Source: Bradyrhizobium diazoefficiens (GTDB taxonomy: Bacteria; Pseudomonadota; Alphaproteobacteria; Rhizobiales; Xanthobacteraceae). From it: a stretch of 64,000 bases of DNA. Below are positions 57,381 through 64,000 of this stretch, in pieces. Location of the stretch: assembly GCF_018131185.1 (NCBI RefSeq), contig NZ_JAFCJE010000005.1, forward strand, positions 186,001-250,000. The letters run 5' to 3'. The notes beneath the pieces are model-generated. The model ran no database searches. It had not been told where the DNA came from and saw only the letters and a program-made list of their open reading frames with translations. The translations under genes and the position numbers were made by a program. The stretch's first letter is position 1. Each line of letters begins with the position of its first letter.

Positions 57381-58111
57381 TTGCCGGTGTCGCTGAGTTT
57401 GGCCTTGTCGGCGTCGGAATAGGTGGTCGACGTCGAGAGTCCCTTGCGGTACTTCTCGAGACCAGTGATGCGTCGGGCCGTGTAGGACGGCGTTTCAGGC
57501 CGCGGCTGCTCCAGGTCCGACGGATTGTCGACCATCGCCGCGAGGTTGCGCTGATAGGCGCAGCCGTAATTGTAGTAGTCCTTGTTCTCGAACCACCTCT
57601 TGTTCTTCATCGAAGGACCGATGTCCTCCGGCCACAGGCCGCAAGGACCCGCGACCGCGGCGATCTTGGAATAGGTGAGCCGGATCGGCGGCAGGAAACG
57701 TTTGTCTTCCGGCTGGTAGGGACGAATGTTGACGCCGCGCGGCGGAACGCCTGCGCCCGCCAGCATCGCCTGGATTTCGCGCATCGTGTCCGCGACCGGA
57801 CGCGCGTTGGGCGTGCCGGACGGAACGTCGATGCGGATGGCGCCCGTACCTTCGCGCAACCACGCCGATGCGACACCCATCACGTCCGCGCGCTGGGCGG
57901 CGGTCAATCCGCCGCGGGCATGGCCGACGAAGACGACGATCGAGCGGTTCTGCTCCTCGATCGCGATCGGATGGCGCTGCTTGTAGTCGTCGGGAATGGA
58001 AGCGGTGAGGACTTCGTCGTGCTGGCAGCCGCAGAGCGCCAGCGCGATGCCGACGAGCGCGCCACCGAGGCGGATGGCGCGTTTGCGAAGCTGGGGTGGT
58101 CTTGTGATCAT
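57377..58111 (-). CDS. cpaD: Tad pilus lipoprotein CpaD
   Basis: This 244-residue outer-membrane or periplasmic lipoprotein has a signal RLGGALVGIALALCGC with lipidation at the second Cys, then QHDEVLTASIPDDYKQRHPI. The CpaD-family features are the stretch VPSGTPNARPVADTMREIQAML and a C-terminal NYGCAYQRNLAAMVDNPSDLEQPR, which carries the conserved NYGCA motif. CpaD interacts with the secretin. It lies 20 bases after cpaC and overlaps cpaE by 4 bases. Confidence 0.92.
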   Translation of the reverse strand: MITRPPQLRKRAIRLGGALVGIALALCGCQHDEVLTASIPDDYKQRHPIAIEEQNRSIVVFVGHARGGLTAAQRADVMGVASAWLREGTGAIRIDVPSGTPNARPVADTMREIQAMLAGAGVPPRGVNIRPYQPEDKRFLPPIRLTYSKIAAVAGPCGLWPEDIGPSMKNKRWFENKDYYNYGCAYQRNLAAMVDNPSDLEQPRPETPSYTARRITGLEKYRKGLSTSTTYSDADKAKLSDTGK

Positions 58112-58131
58112 CGTGAAGTCCCCGTTCCGCT

Positions 58132-59622
58132 TCAGTCGGTGATGAAGCCGTAGGTGCCGCGGTAGTTCTTGGCCGGTTCGGTCCGGCCAGGCACGCCGTA
58201 GATGCGGTTAATGTTGCCGATCAGCTGGGCCTGCGGGTCCGCCGGCGGGGCAAAGCCGTCATCCGGCCGCGACAGGTCCTTCGGCGCCACCGCGCGAACG
58301 ACGTAAGGCGTCACGATCACGACGAGCTCGGTCGCGTTGTTGACGAAGTCACGGCTGCGGAACAGCGTGCCGAGGATCGGGAGCTGCATCAGCCCCGGCA
58401 GTCCGTTGATCGCCTGCTTGGTCTGCTGCTGGATCAGGCCGGCCATCGCCATCGCGCCGCCGGAGGGAATTTCCAGCGAGGTCTCCGCGCGCCGGGTCCT
58501 GATCGAGGGCACCGTCAGCGAGTTCACCGACGTTGAGCTGACGGCCTGCGACAGCGTGATCGCATTTTCGTTCGAGAGCTCGGAGACCTCGGTCATCACC
58601 CGCAGGCTGATCTTGCCTTCGCTCAGCACGACGGGGGTGAAATTGAGCGAGATACCGAACTTCTTGAAGCTGATCTGGGTGGTGCAGACATGCGTGACGG
58701 GATCGCACGCATAGCCTGCCGGAACCGGGAATTCACCGCCGGCGATGAACGTTGCCGATTCACCGGAGATCGCGGTCAGGTTCGGTTCGGCCAGCGTGCG
58801 GATCACGCCCGCGGTTTCCATCGCGCGCAGGGTGGCCTGCACCGACGGCGCGCCGCCGAACTTCGTGGTCAGATTGTTGCCGTCCACGAGATTCTTGCCG
58901 AGAGCCGTGAACGGATTCGAGTTGGAGAAGCTCACCACGGAGGTGCCGTAGTTGAGGTTGGCGGTCAGGTCGATGCCGAGCTGCTTGACGATGTTGCGCT
59001 GGACCTCGGCCACCGTCACCTTGAGCATGACCTGGTCGCGGCCGCGGACCATGATCGAGTTCACCACCTTGTCGGCGCCGCCGGCCAGGCGCGCGGCGAG
59101 ATCATTGGCCTGCTGCGCTTCCAAGGGGTTCGCCGCCGTGCCGGTCAGGACGATGCCGTCGCCGAGCCCGTCGATCTGGATGTCTGCATGGGGCAGGACC
59201 TGCTTCAGCGCCGCCCGCACACCGTTGAGGTCGCGCTTGACCGCGATGTCATAGGCCGCAATCTGCTGCCCGGCGGAATCGAAGAAGACGATGTTGGTCT
59301 GGCCGACCGCGGCGCCGATGATATAGGCGCGCTGCGCCGAGCGGACCACCGCATTGGCGATCTTGGGATCGGCGACCAGCACGTCCTTGATGTCGCGGGG
59401 CAGGTCGATCACGATGGACTTGCCGACGCCGAGCGAGAGGAAGCGCGCGTTCATCTGGCCGTCCGCCGCAGCCGATGCCGCGGGTCGGTAATCGGCGGCG
59501 ACCACGGGGCTCAGCACCGGGTTGAGCGCCAGCGCGATAGCGGCCGAAAACGACAGGGCGCGGACCACGGAGGTCCGCATCGTCGCCAGATCCACCCTGC
59601 ATTTCATATCGACTGTCTTCAT
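58132..59622 (-). CDS. cpaC: Tad pilus secretin CpaC/RcpA
   Basis: This 496-residue outer-membrane secretin forms the pilus pore. It has a signal peptide (about 15-43), then the pilus-assembly N-terminal domain with LGVGKSIVIDLPRDIKDVLVADPKIANAVV, a BON/KH-like region, and the C-terminal secretin domain with VLSEGKISLRVMTEVSEL and RRAETSLEIPSGGAMAMAGLI. It shares its N-terminal domain with a separate secreted protein at 62827. Its start overlaps the cpaB stop by 4 bases (59619-59622). Confidence 0.94.
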   Translation of the reverse strand: MKTVDMKCRVDLATMRTSVVRALSFSAAIALALNPVLSPVVAADYRPAASAAADGQMNARFLSLGVGKSIVIDLPRDIKDVLVADPKIANAVVRSAQRAYIIGAAVGQTNIVFFDSAGQQIAAYDIAVKRDLNGVRAALKQVLPHADIQIDGLGDGIVLTGTAANPLEAQQANDLAARLAGGADKVVNSIMVRGRDQVMLKVTVAEVQRNIVKQLGIDLTANLNYGTSVVSFSNSNPFTALGKNLVDGNNLTTKFGGAPSVQATLRAMETAGVIRTLAEPNLTAISGESATFIAGGEFPVPAGYACDPVTHVCTTQISFKKFGISLNFTPVVLSEGKISLRVMTEVSELSNENAITLSQAVSSTSVNSLTVPSIRTRRAETSLEIPSGGAMAMAGLIQQQTKQAINGLPGLMQLPILGTLFRSRDFVNNATELVVIVTPYVVRAVAPKDLSRPDDGFAPPADPQAQLIGNINRIYGVPGRTEPAKNYRGTYGFITD

Positions 59623-60416
59623 CGTGCTTTCGCCGTCTGACTTGGAATGCCGTAGCGAATGATCGAAATACCGTCCCGCTTCTGCGCGGAATCATCGAGC
59701 GTGATTTCGCTCATCTTGACGTCGACGATGCTGCGCAACGCCAGCGACAGCGTGCCGCTCTGGCGGGCTGCAGAGAGCGTCGCGGTCTGCGCGGGATTGA
59801 GCTCGAGGGTGACGGTCTTGCCGACCACCGCGTTCTGGCCGTCCTTCTCCTTCGGCGCCTGATCGATGGCGAGGACTCGGATATTGGCCAGGATGATCTC
59901 GGAGGTGACGACGTCGGGAGCGCCGCTGCTCTGGTCCGGGTTCTTCAGCCGGCGTGTGAGAAGGACGTCGACGCGATCGTTGGGCAGGATGAAGCCGCCT
60001 GCGCCGGTCTCCGGCGAGATCTCGGTCGAGATCGCCCGCATGCCGGTGGGCAGGATTGCCGCCATGAAGCCGGAACCCTCGGCCTTGACCAGCTTCTGGT
60101 CGCGAATCGGCTCACCCTGGATGAAGGGGGCACGCGCAATCGATCCGCTGACCTGGGTCGCGCCCTCGGGACGCTCGTTGCGGCGGATGAAGGTGGCGCT
60201 GGCGGTCGCGGCCGGCCAGGTCTGCCATTGCACGTCTTCCAGCTTCACGGTCTGACCGAGGCCGATGTCGTTCTTGGCCACGAGAACGTCGACGGTCGGA
60301 AGCTGCGCGACCGGGGCCGGAGGCGGCGCAGAATTGTCCGTGCCGCTCGCCAGGTACGCGGCGACGCCGCCGGCGCAGATGGCGACCGCCAGGACGACAA
60401 TGCGTGCCCTATTCAT
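59619..60416 (-). CDS. cpaB: Tad pilus assembly protein CpaB/RcpC
   Basis: This 265-residue protein has an N-terminal membrane anchor (about 4-22, RIVVLAVAICAGGVAAYLA) and a SAF domain (about 45-110, with VLVAKNDIGLGQTVKLEDVQWQTWP). The RcpC-type C-terminal half has AISTEISPETGAGGFILPNDRVDVLLTRR. CpaB binds the periplasmic side of the secretin. The ATG at 60416 is chosen because it starts at the membrane anchor. Upstream on this strand lies a TTAACCATG stretch (60492-60500), a CtrA-type half-site. It is first of the tightly overlapping block cpaB-cpaC. Confidence 0.93.
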   Translation of the reverse strand: MNRARIVVLAVAICAGGVAAYLASGTDNSAPPPAPVAQLPTVDVLVAKNDIGLGQTVKLEDVQWQTWPAATASATFIRRNERPEGATQVSGSIARAPFIQGEPIRDQKLVKAEGSGFMAAILPTGMRAISTEISPETGAGGFILPNDRVDVLLTRRLKNPDQSSGAPDVVTSEIILANIRVLAIDQAPKEKDGQNAVVGKTVTLELNPAQTATLSAARQSGTLSLALRSIVDVKMSEITLDDSAQKRDGISIIRYGIPSQTAKAR

Positions 60417-60544
60417 ACGCTTCACTTTCCAACAAAACGCCGCGACGCTGCCGCCGCCGTAATCGGCAGTTGACCAGCTATTCGTCAAAGCATGGTTAAT
60501 GAGGCGTATCTAAATCGCCTTAACGCTGGGTTTACCCAGTGCGT

Positions 60545-61069
60545 TCAGCGCAGCGCGAGGTGGGCGAGGTCGATCGCCTTCACCCATTCGGTCTCCGGGT
60601 AGACCATCAGCGCGCTCAGGGCGAGCGCGATGCCATAGGGGATGCCGCTCTCCTTGGCGTGCAGCCGCGCAAGCCAGGCCTGCCCCGCCAGCCCATAGGG
60701 CAGCGGCCATTGCCGGAACTGGAGCAGGAGCAGCGTCAGCGCGCCGCCGAACAGCGATGCGTAGAGCAGGAAGTTCATCAACTGCGCGAATCCGAACCAG
60801 AGCGCGACCGAGGCCGCGACCTTTGCGTCGCCGCCGCCGACCCAGCCCATCGCAAAACAGGTGAAGGCCACGACCAGGACAAGCGCGCCGGCACCGACAT
60901 GAGTCAGCATCTCGTAAGGTGCCATGCCACCGGCGAGGGCAAGTGCGAAGAAGCCCGCGACCAGCGCCAGCGACACGCGATTCGAGATCGTCATCGTGAA
61001 GAGATCGCTCGCGGCGGCGAACGCCATCAGGGCCGGGAAGAGCAGAAGGCGCGCAAGGTCGAGGATCAT
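60545..61069 (-). CDS. cpaA: Tad prepilin peptidase CpaA/TadV
   Basis: This 174-residue inner-membrane aspartic peptidase cleaves the Flp and TadE/F prepilins. Four to six hydrophobic segments are visible. The two catalytic aspartates lie in AASDLFTMTI (Asp22) and MGWVGGGDAKVAASVAL (GGGD, about 76-79), the diagnostic A24 peptidase pair. The short form lacking the N-methylase domain is normal for TadV. It follows the small membrane peptide gene by 124 bases and precedes cpaB by 128. Confidence 0.93.
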   Translation of the reverse strand: MILDLARLLLFPALMAFAAASDLFTMTISNRVSLALVAGFFALALAGGMAPYEMLTHVGAGALVLVVAFTCFAMGWVGGGDAKVAASVALWFGFAQLMNFLLYASLFGGALTLLLLQFRQWPLPYGLAGQAWLARLHAKESGIPYGIALALSALMVYPETEWVKAIDLAHLALR

Positions 61070-61193
61070 GGGCTGCGTCTTGTGGCCGAGGGTTTTGCCG
61101 CGGGAACTGGCGTCGGGCGATGCTAGTCGGGAGTGCTAAATAAACCGACAACGGCAGTATGAGTCGCGGGCGCCGAAGCCGCGGAACGCGGGC

Positions 61194-61340
61194 TCACCAG
61201 GAGCCGGCAATGCGCGCGGCGAGCGCGACTGTCGAAAGCAGCAGCGCAAGGCAGACCCAATAGACCGGCGAGCCGGCACGCGCAGCCCCTGCCTGGTTCG
61301 CCGCGACCGCGGCATCGGTTCTGTACTCGCGCAACGCCAC
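61194..61340 (-). CDS. 48-residue single-pass membrane peptide between flp and cpaA
   Basis: This short gene lies 68 bases behind the pilin gene and is read in the same direction, beginning a few bases after the pilin terminator. The likely start is GTG 61340 (TTG 61334 is an alternative), since an in-frame stop lies 15 bases upstream. The sequence has a charged start (ALREYRTDA), an Ala/Gly middle, and a membrane segment (about residues 26-44, PVYWVCLALLLSTVALAAR) ending IAGSW. No strong ribosome-binding site is seen. Position and form suggest a Tad-linked peptide. I do not recognise a family. Confidence 0.5.
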   Translation of the reverse strand: MALREYRTDAAVAANQAGAARAGSPVYWVCLALLLSTVALAARIAGSW

Positions 61341-61356
61341 TTGAACTCGCCGTCTT

Positions 61357-61385
61357 CAAAAACAAAGGCCCCGGAGATCCGGGGC
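61357..61385 (-). terminator. Rho-independent terminator behind flp (operon attenuator)
   Basis: GCCCCGG (61368-61374) and CCGGGGC (61379-61385) form a 7-bp GC stem with a 4-base loop, followed on the minus strand by CTTTGTTTTT. It begins 24 bases past the pilin stop and lies before the cpa genes on the same strand. It should stop most transcripts behind flp and allow a minority into the assembly genes, a common design in pilin operons. Confidence 0.85.
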
Positions 61386-61408
61386 TCTTGCCGTCGTTCG
61401 TCGGTCGC

Positions 61409-61573
61409 TTACTTCAGCGACGTGCTGATCGAGGTGAACTTGGTGTTCAGCGTGGTGCCGAGATTGTTGACGACGGTGATGATGGCCAGCGCGATGCCGG
61501 CGGCGATCAGACCGTATTCGATGGCGGTGGCGCCGGATTCATCCTTCGCGAAACGCGCAATCAAGTTCTTCAT
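61409..61573 (-). CDS. flp: Flp-family major pilin
   Basis: This 54-residue prepilin is the subunit of the Tad pilus fibre. The short leader MKNLIARFAKDESG is cleaved after Gly14. The mature start ATAIEYGLIAAGIALAIITV shows the family's Glu+5 and Tyr+6 and a hydrophobic helix that packs the fibre. The ATG at 61573 is chosen because a longer frame (from 61636) adds residues before the leader that prepilins do not have. It is first of the minus-strand locus and has a terminator directly behind, so it is probably expressed far above the assembly genes. Confidence 0.95.
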   Translation of the reverse strand: MKNLIARFAKDESGATAIEYGLIAAGIALAIITVVNNLGTTLNTKFTSISTSLK

Positions 61574-61840
61574 GAACAAAACTCCATCTGGGGTGAAGAT
61601 CGCCTCGTTCGGCGCCGTCTTTGACCCCTTGACCATGAGAGCCGAGCTCTTTCGGTAGAGTTAATTCGATCGAGCAAACCCGATTCCGGCGCGATGCTTT
61701 CGCCCAGAGTGAATTTCCCCTTAAAGCCGCGGTTGGAATCCGCTCCGGTTCCAGATGCAGCGGGAGCACGACGGCGGCTTCACCGTCCCTTAAATCTAGC
61801 GGAGTAGGCATAAGAGAACTGGATTCCGCGGAGAGAGGCG

Positions 61841-62671
61841 ATGATGTCGAGCCTGCCCATGCAAGTCGCCCTGATGCTCGGCGAGACCATCGTGAAGGTC
61901 ATCCCCGTCACCTTCGCGCTCGCGGCCGTGTTCACCGTGCTCGAGCATTTCTGGGCCTGCAATCCCGGTGCGCCGTGGTGGCGCAAGCGGGAGATCGTCA
62001 CCGACATCTGTTACTGGTTCTTCGTTCCGGTGTTCGCCCGCACCATGCGGATCGGGCTTCTGATCGTCGGCGCCAGCGCCATCTTCAACATCCACGATGC
62101 CGACGGGCTCATCGCCTTCTACGACAACGGCCATGGCCCGCTGGCGCAGCTGCCCCTGTGGGTGCAGGCCGTGCTGTTCCTGGTGCTGTCCGATTTCATG
62201 TTGTATTGGCTGCACCGGCTCTTCCATGACGGCGGCTTCTGGAAGTACCACGCCGTCCATCATTCGTCGGAGGAAATCGGGTGGATTTCCGCGGCCCGAT
62301 TCCATCCCGTCAATCTCATGCTCGGGACGATCAGCGTCGACGTCGTGTTGCTGATGGCCGGCATCTCCCCGAACGTCATGATCTGGGTCGGCCCGTTCAC
62401 CACCTTTCATTCGGCCTTCGTGCATGCCAACCTGAACTGGACCTTCGGACCGTTCAAATATTTGCTGGCAACGCCGGTATTCCATCGTTGGCACCACACC
62501 TCCCTCGAAGAGGGTGGCAACACCAACTTCGCCGGGACGTTCCCGATCTGGGATGTGCTGTTCGGCACCTTCCGCATGCCGGAGGGGCAGTTGCCGCAGG
62601 ACTACGGCAAGGATGAAGCGACCATGCCGAAGGAGTTCGGGGGCCAGCTGGCCTATCCGTTCCGCCAATAG
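61841..62671 (+). CDS. Fatty-acid-hydroxylase / sterol-desaturase-family membrane protein
   Basis: This 276-residue integral membrane di-iron enzyme candidate has the family's histidine boxes HRLFHDG (about 125-131), KYHAVHHSSEE (about 135-145) and HRWHH (about 217-221), plus HPVNLM and FHSAFVHANLNW. These eight-plus histidines bind two irons for hydroxylation or desaturation of lipid chains or isoprenoids. At least four membrane segments are visible. Alternative starts are two adjacent ATGs (61841, 61844). It is divergent from flp and lies within the Tad locus without obvious link. It could modify membrane lipids such as hopanoids or fatty acids; the substrate is unknown. Confidence 0.88.
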   Translation: MMSSLPMQVALMLGETIVKVIPVTFALAAVFTVLEHFWACNPGAPWWRKREIVTDICYWFFVPVFARTMRIGLLIVGASAIFNIHDADGLIAFYDNGHGPLAQLPLWVQAVLFLVLSDFMLYWLHRLFHDGGFWKYHAVHHSSEEIGWISAARFHPVNLMLGTISVDVVLLMAGISPNVMIWVGPFTTFHSAFVHANLNWTFGPFKYLLATPVFHRWHHTSLEEGGNTNFAGTFPIWDVLFGTFRMPEGQLPQDYGKDEATMPKEFGGQLAYPFRQ

Positions 62672-62826
62672 GATTGGAATATTGGCGCGTAAAGGCAGTC
62701 CGTTCAAACAATAGTCGGCGAGTTTGCGGAACGTTCACGAATTAAAGGCAGGTTACCGGGGTCGGGCACTGGCTCCGCCAATATCTGGTCGCTTCTGCCG
62801 GTTTGTGACGTCCCGGGGGTAAGAGT

Positions 62827-63324
62827 ATGCGTAAAGAATTGCTGCGCCGTCATGGGCGCGTCTGTCTGCTGGTTGCTGCCGCCATGCTGGTATCGCCGGC
62901 TGCCGGCCTCGCCGAGCCCACCGCCGATACCATCGCCGTCAATGTCGATCAGGCCAAGCTGGTGCGGCTGCCCGGCAAGGTAGCGACCATCGTGGTCGGC
63001 AATCCCCTGATCGCGGACGTCACCCTCCAGCCCGGCGGCATGATCGTCGTGACCGGCAAGGGGTATGGTGCCACCAATTTCATTGCGCTCGACCGGAGCG
63101 GCGAGATTCTGGTCGACCGCCAGATCCAGGTCGAGGGTCCGAGTGACCGGCTCGTCACCGTCTATCGCGGGATCGAGCGCGAGTCCTACAGCTGCGTGCC
63201 GCTTTGCCAGCGTCGCGTGACGCTCGGCGACAGTGACAACTACTTCAACAACACGATGAGCCAGGCCGGTTCGCTGAGCAGCAGTGCCAGCGGCAATGCC
63301 GGTACCGGCACCAAGCCCAACTAG
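62827..63324 (+). CDS. Secreted pilus-assembly N-terminal-domain protein (CpaC-like domain)
   Basis: This 165-residue exported protein has a signal peptide (about 10-29, RVCLLVAAAMLVSPAAGLAE) and one domain (about 35-105) like the N-terminal domain of CpaC: VDQAKLVRLPGKVATIVVGNPLIADVTLQPGGMIVVTGK resembles the secretin stretch IVIDLPRDIKDVLVADPKIANAVV. A Ser/Gly-rich tail follows. Two cysteines (SCVPLC) can form a small disulfide loop. It probably contacts the secretin or CpaB, or is a truncated secretin partner. It is in the same direction as tadE and 235 bases upstream of it. Confidence 0.82.
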   Translation: MRKELLRRHGRVCLLVAAAMLVSPAAGLAEPTADTIAVNVDQAKLVRLPGKVATIVVGNPLIADVTLQPGGMIVVTGKGYGATNFIALDRSGEILVDRQIQVEGPSDRLVTVYRGIERESYSCVPLCQRRVTLGDSDNYFNNTMSQAGSLSSSASGNAGTGTKPN

Positions 63325-63559
63325 CCAGGCCGACTGGCGGGTTCGCCCGGGCTGGATCGCATGATCCCGCCAGGGCATTTTCCGGATGTCAGGGCGAGCT
63401 CGCTTCGCGCGCGCCGTCTTTCCGCTGTCTCGCGGTGCGCACGGTTAACGCATCCTTGACGATGCGGTTCGCCGGACGTGAATCGCCTGCAACACTTAAA
63501 CAATCAGTTTTAGCTATTGATCGAAGCAGAGGATCGCCTCTGCTGGAGAATTTGACGCG

Positions 63560-64000
63560 ATGCCATCGCTTCCACCTACGAGGTTCACGCTCCGGAAAGC
63601 GCTATCCCGGTTTCATGGCAGCCGCCGCGGCTCCGCGGCGGTCGAGTTCGCGCTGGTCGCTCCGATCTTCTTCGCGCTGCTGTTCGCCATCATCGAGACG
63701 GCGCTGGTGTTCTTCGCAGGCCAGGTGCTCGAGACCGTCACCCAGAACTCCGCGCGTGCCATTCTGACCGGCCAGGCGCAAGCGCAGGGCGGCTCCGTGG
63801 TAGCCTGTCAGACCACGCCCAATGTGGTCTCGGCTTGTGATCAAAACACGTTCAAGACCTATGTCTGCAGCCAGATCCCGGCGCTCTTCGATTGCAGCAA
63901 GCTTTACGTCGACGTGGTGAGCACCAGCTCCTTCTCGGCGCTGAGTCTCACCAGCTACGGCGATTCCTGCAACTTCAATCCGACCGGCGTGCAATATAAT
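63560..64000 (+). CDS. tadE: TadE-like pseudopilin (3' end cut by window)
   Basis: The first 147 codons of a TadE-family minor pseudopilin are present and open to the window end. The start ATG at 63560 follows GGAG by 11 bases. Residues about 20-45 (SRRGSAAVEFALVAPIFFALLFAIIE) contain the TadE signature with the peptidase cut site after Gly24 and Glu at +5, followed by a hydrophobic helix. The mature part has five cysteines in this stretch (ACQTTP, ACDQN, VCSQI, DCSKL, SCNFN). It is probably the first of a tadE/tadF/tadG set continuing beyond the window. Confidence 0.9.
   Translation, partial: MPSLPPTRFTLRKALSRFHGSRRGSAAVEFALVAPIFFALLFAIIETALVFFAGQVLETVTQNSARAILTGQAQAQGGSVVACQTTPNVVSACDQNTFKTYVCSQIPALFDCSKLYVDVVSTSSFSALSLTSYGDSCNFNPTGVQYN

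Overview
The window is high-GC alphaproteobacterial chromosome of a Bradyrhizobium/Rhodopseudomonas type. The supporting evidence is a CycM-like membrane-anchored cytochrome c, a beta-oxidation operon resembling the pimelate (pim) genes of Rhodopseudomonas palustris, multiple branched-chain-amino-acid-type (Liv/HAAT) ABC transporters, a complete Tad/Cpa pilus locus, and many palindromic intergenic repeats of the kind that litter these genomes. No rRNA, tRNA, CRISPR array, prophage or insertion sequence was seen. Everything looks like vertically inherited core or niche chromosome.

Region 1 (1-23 kb) is an uptake-and-oxidation block. It holds two complete HAAT transporter cores. The first (livF, a fused livM-livG and livH) is divergent from a MarR regulator, with a perfect 10-bp inverted repeat between them. 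The second (livG, livF, livH, livM) lies downstream of an IclR regulator. Between the cores are a glycerate 2-kinase and four tandem paralogous substrate-binding proteins, three of them followed by their own strong terminator. Divergent from the IclR gene is an operon for a bifunctional enoyl-CoA hydratase/3-hydroxyacyl-CoA dehydrogenase, an acyl-CoA ligase, two acyl-CoA dehydrogenases and a short-chain dehydrogenase. A consensus-like promoter with a perfect 19-bp palindrome just downstream sits in the divergent gap. The simplest reading is import of carboxylic or dicarboxylic acids, activation to CoA thioesters and beta-oxidation, controlled by IclR and MarR repressors. The real substrate is not visible in the sequence.

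Region 2 (23-39 kb) is mixed metabolism: an MBOAT/SGNH O-acetylation pair, glycerol kinase, a GNAT acetyltransferase, a small secreted protein, a threonine-dehydratase-like enzyme divergent from an ArsR regulator, a glutathione transferase, metF-metH, a luciferase-like flavin oxidoreductase, pheA, kdsB and cycM.

Region 3 (39-50 kb) is a Yej-type peptide ABC importer (two tandem binding proteins, two permeases and a double ATPase), followed by convergent NlpC/P60 and M17 aminopeptidase genes. Together these suggest peptide or muropeptide uptake and turnover. A small membrane protein and a metallophosphoesterase with a long extra C-terminal half follow.

Region 4 (51.7 kb to the end) is the Tad (type IVc) pilus locus. 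The minus strand runs flp, a 48-residue membrane peptide, cpaA, cpaB, cpaC, cpaD, cpaE, cpaF, tadB, tadC. A TPR lipoprotein (TadD-like) converges on it. A CpaC-N-terminal-like secreted protein and a TadE pseudopilin (cut by the window end) lie on the plus strand beyond a fatty-acid-hydroxylase-family gene. A terminator directly behind flp should make pilin much more abundant than the assembly proteins.
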